This document shows positions 28,482 to 37,473 of a stretch of DNA of 64,000 nucleotides, piece after piece. Source of the DNA: an uncultured Aquimarina sp. (GTDB lineage: Bacteria; Bacteroidota; Bacteroidia; Flavobacteriales; Flavobacteriaceae); contig CANMLU010000009.1 of assembly GCA_947498815.1 (NCBI GenBank), positions 124,001 through 188,000 on the forward strand, written 5' to 3'. Within the stretch, counting starts at the first letter, position 1. Every line of letters starts with the position of its first letter. Under the pieces are notes generated by a model. That model was given only the letters and a program-made list of their open reading frames with translations, ran no database searches and had not been told where the DNA came from. The translations under genes and the position numbers were made by a program.

Positions 28482-28524
28482 CGGCTTGTATTGTTTTCAA
28501 ATAAAAGCTTTATTGGACTTATTT

Positions 28525-29406
28525 TTAAAATTGAAATTTATAAAATTTTGCTCCGTTTCTTGGAGTAATACTAGAATCTGTAGGGTTTAACCTTTGCCAC
28601 CAAAAATCTTGCTGTCCAGCAATATACCCCTCTTCAATCATAGCATCCAAATCACACTGCCAGGTTCCTCTAACTTCTAAAAAATTAGTTTGACTATAAA
28701 CAGTACCATTCTGATTATATGTAACTGCTTTGATCGCTAATTTTTTATTGTTTGCATCATTAATATTTAGAATCTCAAGTTTCCCACATCTGTTTTGATT
28801 TGTTTTATAAATAATGACATCGCCAACCTGAAGTACATGGCCATTGGCATTCGTTCCTATTATTTGATCTTCGGATAAATTATCCGTATTGGAATTTATA
28901 TCCTCACAAGTAATAGCATCAAAATCCTTTGGTTGACATAAACTATAAGGATAATTCTCCGGGATTTCAATACTAAATAAATTGTTCTTTTCATCACATT
29001 CATCCACTTCTTCATTATGATCAATTTGTAGCAATAAATATTGATAATCATTTACATTAACGCTTAATGTAGCTCCAAAAGTTCGAGTTAAAACTTCATT
29101 TGAGTTAGCTATCCCAAAAACGAGTCCACCAGCGGCAATGTCATTACCTAATTTTTTATCGTTAGACAGCCAGGCTTGAACAGTTATTTTTCCTGCACTA
29201 TTTCCTTTATTCTTTACCTCGGCCATCCAACCAATTTGATAATTTTCTGATGTTGGGCAAACAATTTTACCGGTAACAAATTCAAAATCTGGATTCTTAC
29301 ATATTGATGGTTCTCCAGAATAGTCATCATTGATACAACTTGAATTAAGTCCTAATATAATTAGCATTAACAAAGCATTTCTAATATTTCTATATTTTGT
29401 TTTCAT
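28525..29406 (-). CDS. CARDB-like lipoprotein
   Basis: A 293-aa lipoprotein. The signal peptide has a lipobox near LGLNSSC-INDD (Cys about residue 24), followed by acidic residues that resemble the Bacteroidetes surface-export signal. Residues about 40-150 look like a CARDB (adhesion-type Ig-like) domain: WMAEVKNKGNSAGKITVQAW, LLLQIDHNEEVDECDEKNNL. The second half (KTNQNRCGKLEILNINDANN, YIAGQQDFWWQRLNPTDSSI) is not recognised. It is transcribed away from the sigma-factor unit, after the collagen-like lipoprotein, with a 99-nt gap. A surface-binding role is likely. Confidence 0.72.
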   Translation of the reverse strand: MKTKYRNIRNALLMLIILGLNSSCINDDYSGEPSICKNPDFEFVTGKIVCPTSENYQIGWMAEVKNKGNSAGKITVQAWLSNDKKLGNDIAAGGLVFGIANSNEVLTRTFGATLSVNVNDYQYLLLQIDHNEEVDECDEKNNLFSIEIPENYPYSLCQPKDFDAITCEDINSNTDNLSEDQIIGTNANGHVLQVGDVIIYKTNQNRCGKLEILNINDANNKKLAIKAVTYNQNGTVYSQTNFLEVRGTWQCDLDAMIEEGYIAGQQDFWWQRLNPTDSSITPRNGAKFYKFQF

Positions 29407-29505
29407 TTTTTATGATTTTTTTATGATTTTTTTATGTTGTAAATATTCTTTAACTATAATTTTACAGTCTGATAATTTTTATTTTTTCTTGTAAACAGTA
29501 GGATA

Positions 29506-30087
29506 TTAATCCTTCAGTCCATAATAATTAACTACCTGATCGTAATCATAGATATCTACATTAGCTTGTTCTAAATCTTTAAGAATTTGATATTTTGATG
29601 ATTTGGACTTTTTGGTAGATTCTATAATAATAGTTTTAACAAGAGGATATTTTCCTATGGAAACAGAAACTGTATTTCCTGTGGATCTTTCATAAAAGAA
29701 AATATCTAAGATCTCCAAAGCTAACTCAACTTCAATAGTATGGTTAATACTTATTCCCGGTATTGGATAATACTTATTATTGTCTCTTAGAACATAGGTT
29801 AAAACAACATCATTATCCAGGACATCTTGAGTTAATTCGGGAAAATTAAGCCTAATAGTTGTGCCACTGTCTGCTGATGTATCAAAAACATAAGTTTGAA
29901 CATTAGAATTTCCATCCTGGCCATTAGTGCCTGGTATCCCTTGCTCACCTTGCACTCCAGTAATTCCTTGTTCTCCTTGAGGGCCTTCTGGACCGATTGC
30001 ACCGTCTTCACCATCTGAGCATGAATAAATTGCCAGAATACATATCGCCGGTACTACATACTTTACTTTAAAAATTAGATTCTTCAT
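29506..30087 (-). CDS. Collagen-like (Gly-X-Y) lipoprotein
   Basis: A 193-aa lipoprotein. Lipobox CILAIYSC-SDGEDG (Cys about residue 23) is followed at once by about 13 Gly-X-Y triplets (DGAIGPEGPQGEQGITGV onward, to about residue 60), then a ~130-aa globular beta-rich domain (VQTYVFDTSADSGTTIRLNF, VSVSIGKYPLVKTIIIESTK). Bacterial collagen-like stalks of this kind hold a C-terminal domain away from the membrane, and Flavobacteria have many. The function of the head is unknown. It is divergent from the sigma-factor gene, with a 168-bp shared gap. Confidence 0.75.
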   Translation of the reverse strand: MKNLIFKVKYVVPAICILAIYSCSDGEDGAIGPEGPQGEQGITGVQGEQGIPGTNGQDGNSNVQTYVFDTSADSGTTIRLNFPELTQDVLDNDVVLTYVLRDNNKYYPIPGISINHTIEVELALEILDIFFYERSTGNTVSVSIGKYPLVKTIIIESTKKSKSSKYQILKDLEQANVDIYDYDQVVNYYGLKD

Positions 30088-30210
30088 GATTTTAAAATTT
30101 ATCGATTAATACTATTTTATTTTTAGTTTAATAGATGTAATTTTAAAAGGTTAACACTGTAAAAAACTATTATACTTAAGTTCAGTAATAAGCTTTAAAA
30201 AAATAAAAGT

Positions 30211-30218
30211 TAAATTTG
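30211..30218 (+). promoter_or_regulatory. Candidate -7 box TAAATTTG upstream of the sigma-factor gene
   Basis: TAAATTTG matches TAnnTTTG exactly, 37 bp before the ATG at 30256. It is followed by GTTAAC-rich sequence, and no clear -33 box was found. Confidence 0.4.
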
Positions 30219-30255
30219 AAACAACCTGTTAACTTTTTAACAACCAACTTATTAA

Positions 30256-30828
30256 ATGCATAGAGCAGACAACATTACGCTTGAAGACTTAAGAGAAGGC
30301 TCCGATGAGGTACTTAAACAGGTATATGAAGAAAATAGAGACAAATTTATCAATTTTGCTAAACGATACAATCTGTCTCATGAAGATGTGGTTGACGTGT
30401 ATCAGGATGCATATATCGCTTTTTATGATAACATAATGAATGGCAAAGTCCAGAGCTTTACAAGCAGCATTTCAACTTATATCATAAGCATTGGCAAATA
30501 TCTTATACTAGACAAACTAAAAAAAAACAATAAAACTATAAACCCAGACTTTGACATATCTATTCTAAGACCCGAAGAGGAATTGATAGATGCTCTGGAT
30601 CTAGATACCAAGAAATTAACAACAGAACAAGAACTATTGCGCAAGCATTTTAATGCATTGGGCAGAAAGTGCAAGGAATTGTTGGATCTTTTTTATTATC
30701 GAGGGTTCACCATCAAAGAGATTTTGGAACTTGGAAGTTACAACAGTGAAAATGTGATTAAGAGCACAAAATCTCGCTGCTTAAAAACATTAAAAGAACA
30801 TATTAAAGACAGTGTATCAGACGAATGA
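30256..30828 (+). CDS. RNA polymerase sigma-70 family (ECF-type) sigma factor
   Basis: A 190-aa protein with sigma region 2 at about residues 20-100 (VYEENRDKFINFAKRYNLSH, DVVDVYQDAYIAFYDNIMNG, STYIISIGKYLILDKLKK) and region 4 at about 125-185 (ALGRKCKELLDLFYYRGFTI followed by KEILELGSYNSENVIKSTKS, the helix-turn-helix for the -35 site). It overlaps the next gene by 4 nt, and that protein has the layout of an anti-sigma factor with TPRs. The set of sigma, TPR membrane protein and nearby CHAT protein is common in Bacteroidetes, but I cannot name its regulon. Confidence 0.9.
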   Translation: MHRADNITLEDLREGSDEVLKQVYEENRDKFINFAKRYNLSHEDVVDVYQDAYIAFYDNIMNGKVQSFTSSISTYIISIGKYLILDKLKKNNKTINPDFDISILRPEEELIDALDLDTKKLTTEQELLRKHFNALGRKCKELLDLFYYRGFTIKEILELGSYNSENVIKSTKSRCLKTLKEHIKDSVSDE

Positions 30829-31559
30829 ATAAAGACGAGTTATTATATCATTACTTTTCAAACAGCTTAACCCAAGCTCAGGAAGAGCTATTTCAAAATT
30901 TACTAAAGACTGATCCAGAGTTTAAAGCACAGTTTGATTTTGAAAATAACGTGAAACGTGTTACAAAAGAAAAAAGGCATCTTGATTTAAAGGCTAAACT
31001 TGGTTCTTTTGAATCTGATATTAAGAAAAAGAATATACCTATAGCTAAATTCAATTTTTCATTATGGAAAATAGCGGCATCAGTTGCACTTCTTATCATC
31101 GCAGGTTGGTTTGGGTACAACAGTTTTTTTGGTGTTGATTATGAGAACTTGTATAGCGAAAACTATACGAAATATCCAAATACTGTAGTTCCAATTTTAA
31201 AAGGACCGGATGCTGTCATAACCACAGAAATAAAAGCTTTTCAAGCGTATGAATCTAACGATGATCTAAATGCTATACTATTCTTTAAAGAACTTAAAGC
31301 ACAAAAGAACCCAAAATATATTGATTTTTATTTAGCTCAATCTTACCTGGGAAGTAATCAAATCGAGAAAGCTATTACTCATTTCAGTACTGTAATCGAA
31401 ATGAATCAAGAATTTTCTGAAAAAGCCAAGTGGTATCTCGCCTTGACATATTTAAAAAATAGTGATATCTTGAAAGCAACTGAACAATTAAAAGAGATCA
31501 TTTCAGAAGAGGCTTACAAAGCTCAAGAGGCCAAAGAATTATTAAAAGCCATTAACTAG
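30825..31559 (+). CDS. TPR membrane protein, candidate anti-sigma factor
   Basis: A 244-aa protein overlapping the sigma gene by 4 nt (ATGA). Cytoplasmic residues 1-85 start MNKDELLYHYFSNSLTQAQE, a layout like zinc-free anti-sigma N-termini, with no HxxxCxxC motif. One membrane span lies at about 86-104 (IAASVALLIIAGWFGYNSFF). The periplasmic part (about 110-244) carries tetratricopeptide repeats (AFQAYESNDDLNAILFFKEL, IDFYLAQSYLGSNQIEKAIT). Its TPR part may sense partners such as the CHAT protein encoded next door. The anti-sigma role is inference from position and topology. Its 3' end overlaps the convergent CHAT gene by 8 nt. Confidence 0.75.
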   Translation: MNKDELLYHYFSNSLTQAQEELFQNLLKTDPEFKAQFDFENNVKRVTKEKRHLDLKAKLGSFESDIKKKNIPIAKFNFSLWKIAASVALLIIAGWFGYNSFFGVDYENLYSENYTKYPNTVVPILKGPDAVITTEIKAFQAYESNDDLNAILFFKELKAQKNPKYIDFYLAQSYLGSNQIEKAITHFSTVIEMNQEFSEKAKWYLALTYLKNSDILKATEQLKEIISEEAYKAQEAKELLKAIN

Positions 31560-34341
31560 TTGTTCTTTTTCTTCTTATCCAAATGATGAAGGATCCTAAA
31601 ACAATTAATAATGGTATAGCCCATAACCACCTTGATAGTCTTGTGATTAATGGGTTGGTGTTTCCGGAGACGGCGATTCCAGACCACCAATATGGATGTA
31701 TATATCCGGTATCTTTATATTTTTTAAAAAAATCTGTCTTTGCAGACCTTAATGCTTCATCCTTTTTCTGCCCTTCGGATAAATGCTTATAGAAATAGCC
31801 CATAATATCCGATGTTGAGCGATCATTAACCTGCCATTTGGTACTCACAATACTGGCGGCTCCTGCATAAAAGAAAGCTCGCGAAAGACTTATCATTCCT
31901 TCACCTTTTCGTAATCGTCCAATGTCTGTTTGACATGCGCTTAAGGTTACTAGATCGGCATTAACATTCATCATGTATATATCTCTAGTCAATAATGAGT
32001 CTATTCCTTCTTTTGATGAAAATACTAAATGAGAGTCTTCGGGATTTTCATCATCTATAATAGCATGGGTGGCCAAATGTACGATTCCGAAAGAAGAACT
32101 TTTTAGATTAAATGTTTTCAAGGTCGCGTTAACACCTTTGTACAATTGTCCCTTAAAATAATCTAATATATTTTGAACCTCATTCTCAGAACTTTTTAAC
32201 GAGGTATGTCTCCCTGAAAAACTTGGAGCAAATGCCAATATATCTTTATTTTTATAACTCTTAGCATTAAGATGTTTTAATAAGGTAGCAGAATTTGCAT
32301 AACTAATCGACTTATCTTCAATCATGTAACGAGAGCCATTAGATAAACTTTCAAAAGGTAGATAATTAAGAATTCCATCGGGTATAACAATAAGATTTGT
32401 AAATTTTATGTCAGAGATTAGGGGTTTCAAAATTTGTTTATACAGCACATTACCAGTATTGTTTATTGTCGTAATATTCGAGGAGGGATCGGTTATAAGT
32501 TTTTGGAAATCTTTTATCTTTTTTTCCAAACCATTCTTTAATGAAATATTCTTCAACTCGGTTTTATTTCTGGAAATTATTATAGCATATAATGCTTCCT
32601 TTCCATAGAAATAAGATAGTATTAAAGTATTTTTATCTAAAGTATTTTGAAGTTGTAAAAGAGAAATAACATTGTCATTATACTTTAAATTAAAGTATTC
32701 TGGGGATTGATTTTCGATCTCTGTAATATGATCTCTATACGCCTTTTCTTTCTCAAATAATTGATCTTCTAACTCAGCATTTTCTTCATCCTTGTCAATT
32801 TCTTTATTCAAATATTGAATAGAAGCCTTTAATTGGTGCTCCTTTTCCAACAAATCACTTGGCAAATTGGCATATGTATAGGCTTGAGCATTTAGTATTG
32901 CTTCTAACAAAATTGCGCTTTTACTCTTCTCTGAAATATAAAAAGCATCATCGATATAAGAAGCATTCCCAGTTTGTTCGTGAAGTTTTGAGGCGGAAAC
33001 GAGACCGATTTCAAAAATGGGGTAAAAATTTTCGATCAAAAACTGTTTATCTTCCTCATACTGAAATGTTGGTTTCAGAGCATCCATTACGCTAATTGCG
33101 AGCTTTACAGTATTTAAGGATCTTATGAAATCTTTTGCGTTTTTTAATGTGTTTGCCTTTTCTTTTAATACTTTAAGGTATTCGTACTTATTAGAAACTG
33201 TTTCTAAGGCTGGGTTTTCTTCTATGTTTTTGGGCATAAAATCTTTTGACAAAACTTTTAATGCAGTCTGATACTCTCCCAAGGCCAAAACATAATTTTT
33301 CATTTGATCAAGTATTTTCGCTTTCAAGGTATGAAGCGTGACCAATTCTATGCTCTTCAATTTTATAGAATCCTGACTCAAAAGCTGTATTGAAGAATCT
33401 ACCGAAATTAATGCTTTATCATATTCTTTTACTGAAATTTCCAATTCCCCTAAAAGTCTAAAATATTCGTACTCCAAAGGGTCCTTTTCAAAAAGTTGTT
33501 GGCGGGCAATAGAAAGATAATGAAGTGTACTATCAAAATGCTTATCATTCTTATCATTTTTATTTCTATCAATATGATTTTTTGCAATGGTATAACAAGA
33601 ATGCACTACTTTATTTTTAGATGAATTACCCTTATTAATCTCTTGGGTAAGTTTCTTTCTAAGATAATAGTTAGATTTGTCAAACTTTTTTTGATCTCCG
33701 TATAGATCCCCTAATAAACGATAAGTAGGAAGAGCAAAATCTTCATAAAGCTTATCTTTGATAATAAGTAAGCTTTTCAAATACAATCCTTCGGCAATGG
33801 CATACTTACCCTCGCGTTTGTAAGTCCCTGCTTCATACTCCAAAGCTATACACATTTTTTTAATATCATCTATCGTACGTAACGAGTCTGGAATTTCTTC
33901 TATTAACTGTCTAAGCCGGATAGCATTCCATCTAGCCTTCTCAAAATCATTAATCTTAATATAATAATCTGATTTATTTATGAAGTTCGAGTTCCTTATA
34001 GTCTTACTTATTACAATCGTATCAAAATAAGTAGGATTACTTTCAAAAATAGAATCAATCATAAAAATAGTTGCCTTGTATTTCTCCAAATCATAGAAGA
34101 AACTACTGACATCATTAACAGCATTAATTGCGTAAACACAACCTAACCAATTCTCATGAGTTTCAAAAATTCTATAGGACTCTTCAAAGAAGAAATATGC
34201 AGAATCTCTATTTTTATACCTATATTCAACTCCTTCATGATAAAGTTTTTCAGCTTTTTTAAGCTCTAAATTATTGTTTTGCTGCCCTCTTAAAAAACAA
34301 TAAGTGAATAAGGTAATTATAATAAAAACGTACCATCTCAT
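31552..34341 (-). CDS. TPR-CHAT protease-like membrane protein
   Basis: A 929-aa protein. It has an N-terminal signal or anchor (MRWYVFIIITLFTYCFLRGQ), tetratricopeptide repeats over about residues 25-470, a coiled coil near 490-545, then a CHAT caspase-like domain at about 600-890. The catalytic pair is visible: H759 in HLATHA and C803 in LSACQT. The FYKHL and HPYWWSGI landmarks also fit CHAT, and a membrane span sits near the end (WLWAIPLLIVLGSFIIW). CHAT proteins are caspase-fold proteases, some of which process signalling or defence proteins. Its gene converges on the sigma/TPR pair with an 8-bp overlap and is followed upstream by a secreted protein gene 18 nt away, likely one operon. Its substrate is unknown. 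Confidence 0.88.
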   Translation of the reverse strand: MRWYVFIIITLFTYCFLRGQQNNNLELKKAEKLYHEGVEYRYKNRDSAYFFFEESYRIFETHENWLGCVYAINAVNDVSSFFYDLEKYKATIFMIDSIFESNPTYFDTIVISKTIRNSNFINKSDYYIKINDFEKARWNAIRLRQLIEEIPDSLRTIDDIKKMCIALEYEAGTYKREGKYAIAEGLYLKSLLIIKDKLYEDFALPTYRLLGDLYGDQKKFDKSNYYLRKKLTQEINKGNSSKNKVVHSCYTIAKNHIDRNKNDKNDKHFDSTLHYLSIARQQLFEKDPLEYEYFRLLGELEISVKEYDKALISVDSSIQLLSQDSIKLKSIELVTLHTLKAKILDQMKNYVLALGEYQTALKVLSKDFMPKNIEENPALETVSNKYEYLKVLKEKANTLKNAKDFIRSLNTVKLAISVMDALKPTFQYEEDKQFLIENFYPIFEIGLVSASKLHEQTGNASYIDDAFYISEKSKSAILLEAILNAQAYTYANLPSDLLEKEHQLKASIQYLNKEIDKDEENAELEDQLFEKEKAYRDHITEIENQSPEYFNLKYNDNVISLLQLQNTLDKNTLILSYFYGKEALYAIIISRNKTELKNISLKNGLEKKIKDFQKLITDPSSNITTINNTGNVLYKQILKPLISDIKFTNLIVIPDGILNYLPFESLSNGSRYMIEDKSISYANSATLLKHLNAKSYKNKDILAFAPSFSGRHTSLKSSENEVQNILDYFKGQLYKGVNATLKTFNLKSSSFGIVHLATHAIIDDENPEDSHLVFSSKEGIDSLLTRDIYMMNVNADLVTLSACQTDIGRLRKGEGMISLSRAFFYAGAASIVSTKWQVNDRSTSDIMGYFYKHLSEGQKKDEALRSAKTDFFKKYKDTGYIHPYWWSGIAVSGNTNPLITRLSRWLWAIPLLIVLGSFIIWIRRKRTTS

Positions 34342-34359
34342 AAAATACTATTAGACTGT

Positions 34360-35202
34360 TTATCTTTCTATTATTATTGTTGTCTCATAATTAATGTTTT
34401 CAGAATCCGTGGATCTTATCACTTTTACCACAATCTTATCGCTCAGGTTTTTTGTGTTCAAATTATAAACCTTATAGTTTTTGATTCCTCTTATAGCGCT
34501 AGCATTCATTGTTTCTCCTAATTTTTCACCTTTTAAATTAAAAAATTCAGCTTTAAAAAACTTGACCGAATTGGGAACTATGAAATATTTAAAGTTCCCT
34601 AATAATGGAACAGGAAAACATTTGTTTTCAGAACCTCTAGGGCAATCTCGGTCATCTTTTGGGAGATCTAAATCAACTCTTGCTATGAGATCTAAATCCA
34701 ATTCACAATTTAATTCCCAATTTTTACAATCTTTTTTTTCTTGCTTCAAAACATCAGCATTCACCTTTATTTCCTTTTGAATTCGTTGTTGAGTTTCCTT
34801 AATATCATTTAAACCATCATTGGATGAGTCATGAGACAATTTCATATTTGACATTACTGTTTTCTTAAATTTGCTACCTAATTGATTTCGTAATTTATTA
34901 ATACGATTTTTAAGAGAAAATATGTACAAATTAGACTCAAATAGTGTCTTATCTTTTTTTAACTCTGCTATTGTTATCATCGGTCGGACTTTATATACCG
35001 TTGGAGGGTTTGCAATATGAATACCACCATATCTTAAAAGCTTACTTTTATCCAAAGTTTTGTCAAGATTATTTTGATCAATTAGACCTTTTTTTTGCAG
35101 GGTATCATTTGATATGTTCTTATGTTTTTTTTGAGCATAACCATCTATTGAAAGGTGCATTAAAAAAACAAATAGCGCTAATAATTTTACTGTAGTTTTC
35201 AT
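34360..35202 (-). CDS. Secreted protein of unknown function, co-transcribed with CHAT gene
   Basis: A 280-aa protein with signal peptide (MKTTVKLLALFVFLMHLSID, cleavage near YAQ-KKH). The mature part has a charged helical middle (IKETQQRIQKEIKVNADVLK), a Cys cluster (KKDCKNWELNCELDLD, DDRDCPRGSENKCFPVPLLG) and a C-terminal beta domain (SVKFFKAEFFNLKGEKLGET, KIVVKVIRSTDSENINYETT). It lies 18 nt upstream of the CHAT gene, so it may be its partner, ligand or substrate (inference). No family recognised. Confidence 0.7.
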   Translation of the reverse strand: MKTTVKLLALFVFLMHLSIDGYAQKKHKNISNDTLQKKGLIDQNNLDKTLDKSKLLRYGGIHIANPPTVYKVRPMITIAELKKDKTLFESNLYIFSLKNRINKLRNQLGSKFKKTVMSNMKLSHDSSNDGLNDIKETQQRIQKEIKVNADVLKQEKKDCKNWELNCELDLDLIARVDLDLPKDDRDCPRGSENKCFPVPLLGNFKYFIVPNSVKFFKAEFFNLKGEKLGETMNASAIRGIKNYKVYNLNTKNLSDKIVVKVIRSTDSENINYETTIIIER

Positions 35203-35376
35203 GTGTGAATATTTTATCGTTGGCTATTTAATACCCTCATTTAAAAAAGGTTAACATAAGGTAGAGAAAAAAATACTTCTTCTCTAAAATATCGCAAAAA
35301 AAATCTTCTTCGAAGAAACAATTTCCATTTTCTGTATTAAACCGATTTATTAACAGGATATATCTATACATTCGAC

Positions 35377-35487
35377 ATGTGGAATGGTAAAAACATCTGG
35401 GGTAATAGAGAAATAAAACAGCACCGTTACGACATAACTAATACATATGGAGACGGTTGGCATTGGAGGTTTATTTCGAGGATTTAA
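35377..35487 (+). pseudogene. Possible remnant of a larger gene (36 codons)
   Basis: An ATG frame reads MWNGKNIWGNREIKQHRY followed by DITNTYGDGWHWRFISRI and a stop. The mix of Trp, His and Gly is protein-like and not what A+T-rich noncoding DNA usually gives, but I recognise no family and see no extension in any frame. It may be a relic or a real micro-protein. Confidence 0.3.
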
Positions 35488-35503
35488 GATCAAAAATCAG
35501 GGC

Positions 35504-35537
35504 TAAAAAAAGCCATATCTTCAATTGATATGGCTTT
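35504..35537 (-). terminator. Terminator of the TPR-histidine kinase gene
   Basis: An 11-bp stem, AAAGCCATATC / GATATGGCTTT, with a 7-nt loop. Reading the minus strand, the stem ends in a T-rich run. It lies 44 nt past the stop of the kinase gene. Confidence 0.8.
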
Positions 35538-35580
35538 ATAAAGTTATAAAACTATTTTATTTGGCATCGAGAAAAGCAAT

Positions 35581-37473
35581 TTAATCCTTTAAATACGGCA
35601 AATACAATTCAACATAGGTCCCGCCCAGCTCCAGTTCTCCGATAGCAAATCTTGTATTGACCTTAAACTTCTTTTTTAATAATGCTAATCGCTCCTTAAC
35701 AATATCTCCAGAAACAGATTTATGCCCTTTTTTAGTTTTTACATCGATACTTCTTGAATACCCTATTCCATTATCGCTTATCTTAAATAATACTAAACTG
35801 TCTTTTTCTTGCTTGGATACATCAATGGTTATCTTTCCTCTTTTATCACTATTTGATAGTCCATGTACAATTGCATTTTCAACAAAAGGCTGCATTAACA
35901 TTGGTGGAATTACCAACTCTTCTTCATTTATACTCTGATCCACATTGATATCAAAATCGAAACTGGTATAAAAATTAGATTGTAATTCTAAATAATTCTT
36001 TATGGTAACCATCTCATCGTTTAGACTTACCAATTCTTCTCTTGAATTGGTTAATACCAAACGAAATAAATTGGCTAATTTATTAATGTACGGTATTGTT
36101 TTCTCAGATTTTTTTTCAACCAGATTGCAAACAGAATTTAAAGCATTAAATACAAAATGAGGGTTCATTTGTGAGCGTAATAAACGTTGCTCCAGGTTCT
36201 CCTTTTCGTACTGTGTTTTTAACTTACGTTGTCTCCAAAACAAAACAATCAATCCTGATACTAATACTAAAAAACCGCCTAGGCTATATGTAATTGTTTT
36301 TTGCTGTTTTAAAATAATGGCCTGTTGTGCTTCATTTTGTTCTAGTTGCACAATTGAAGCTTCTTTCTCTTTGGTTTGATACTGTACCTCTAGACTAGCT
36401 AAATCACTATCAAACCGTTGTTTATAAAACTTAGTTAAAAAATTGGCTGTCAAATCAACAAGATTTTCATTTTCTAATGAGTTCCCTGCTTTTTTATACG
36501 CCAACTCAAGCCCAGATGTTGACATAATCATTAAATCTTTATCATTTTCGCTAATTACTTCCAATGTATTTAACTTTTCGATAATACTTTTAAAACCTTC
36601 AATAGCTTCATTTATAGATCCTTCTTCTGTTTTTACAAAACAACTATATACTAAAGCAAATTCTGCATCTAGCTGATTTGATTTTCCATATTTCTGATGA
36701 GCATCTAATGCTTTCTTAAAATAATATACAGTAGAGTCTATTTTATGTTCTTTTCTCGCAATTTCTCCAAGGTTACCATATAAAGCATCAATATTATTTT
36801 TATAATCACTATTATTAGATATCTCTAATGCTTTTTTATAATAATATTTCGCCAATTTACTGTTATTCAATTCATTATGAATATATCCAATTCTAGTGTA
36901 TACCGACACTTCATTATCAGGAAATTTCATAAAAAAAGGATCCTTGGATGCTTTTAAATAATAAACAAGTGCCAAACTATCATTGCCGGCTCCCAAATGA
37001 CCATGTCCAATTCCATTAAAAATAAAAGCCTTCCCTTTGTAATTATGTCTTTTTGTAAGCGCAATACCTTTTTGATAATTAACCACCGCTTCATCAAAGT
37101 TCTTTAAATTAAAAAGCGCATTCCCTTTATAATAATATGCCGAAATCAAGATTTTTTCATCCAAAGGTCTCTTCAACTCTCCATTTTCATAAAACGAAAC
37201 ACATTTGTCACTGTAATAAATTACAGAGTCAAGATGTTTAGGAAAATTTGCAAATGCTTTTTCATAGTAGTATTTGGTCCAGCCGATTAAATTTTCATCT
37301 GATTCCAACATTTTTTTATATTCTTCAACATCTAATCGGATTTGAAAATTAATAATAGAATCTATAAAGTCTTGCGTATATGTTTTTTCTGGATTGAAAA
37401 CGACCGGGTTTCTTTTTTGAGAAAAAATCGAATTAAAAATCAGAAATGATATTAAAAAAAACAGTCCTTTCAT
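35581..37473 (-). CDS. TPR-containing LytS-type sensor histidine kinase
   Basis: A 630-aa protein from the ATG at 37473, chosen because a signal peptide (MKGLFFLISFLIFNSIFSQ) starts there; the frame extends 13 codons further upstream. Periplasmic TPR-like helices cover about residues 80-330 (YYKGNALFNLKNFDEAVVNY and copies). A coiled coil follows, then a membrane span near 375-395 (TITYSLGGFLVLVSGLIVLF). The His_kinase domain has H439 in NPHFVFNALNSV and the N-box QPFVENAIVHG. No response regulator gene lies next to it, so it is an orphan in this window. TPR kinases of this form usually pair with LytTR regulators; the one at 27656 already has its own kinase. Confidence 0.88.
   Translation of the reverse strand: MKGLFFLISFLIFNSIFSQKRNPVVFNPEKTYTQDFIDSIINFQIRLDVEEYKKMLESDENLIGWTKYYYEKAFANFPKHLDSVIYYSDKCVSFYENGELKRPLDEKILISAYYYKGNALFNLKNFDEAVVNYQKGIALTKRHNYKGKAFIFNGIGHGHLGAGNDSLALVYYLKASKDPFFMKFPDNEVSVYTRIGYIHNELNNSKLAKYYYKKALEISNNSDYKNNIDALYGNLGEIARKEHKIDSTVYYFKKALDAHQKYGKSNQLDAEFALVYSCFVKTEEGSINEAIEGFKSIIEKLNTLEVISENDKDLMIMSTSGLELAYKKAGNSLENENLVDLTANFLTKFYKQRFDSDLASLEVQYQTKEKEASIVQLEQNEAQQAIILKQQKTITYSLGGFLVLVSGLIVLFWRQRKLKTQYEKENLEQRLLRSQMNPHFVFNALNSVCNLVEKKSEKTIPYINKLANLFRLVLTNSREELVSLNDEMVTIKNYLELQSNFYTSFDFDINVDQSINEEELVIPPMLMQPFVENAIVHGLSNSDKRGKITIDVSKQEKDSLVLFKISDNGIGYSRSIDVKTKKGHKSVSGDIVKERLALLKKKFKVNTRFAIGELELGGTYVELYLPYLKD

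Larger units (their letters stand above)
35203..35580. other. 378-bp intergenic region with a possible gene remnant and a terminator
   Basis: This gap holds the promoter side of the secreted-protein/CHAT pair, a 36-codon plus-strand frame that looks like a protein fragment (35377-35487), and a minus-strand terminator (35504-35537). Confidence 0.55.
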
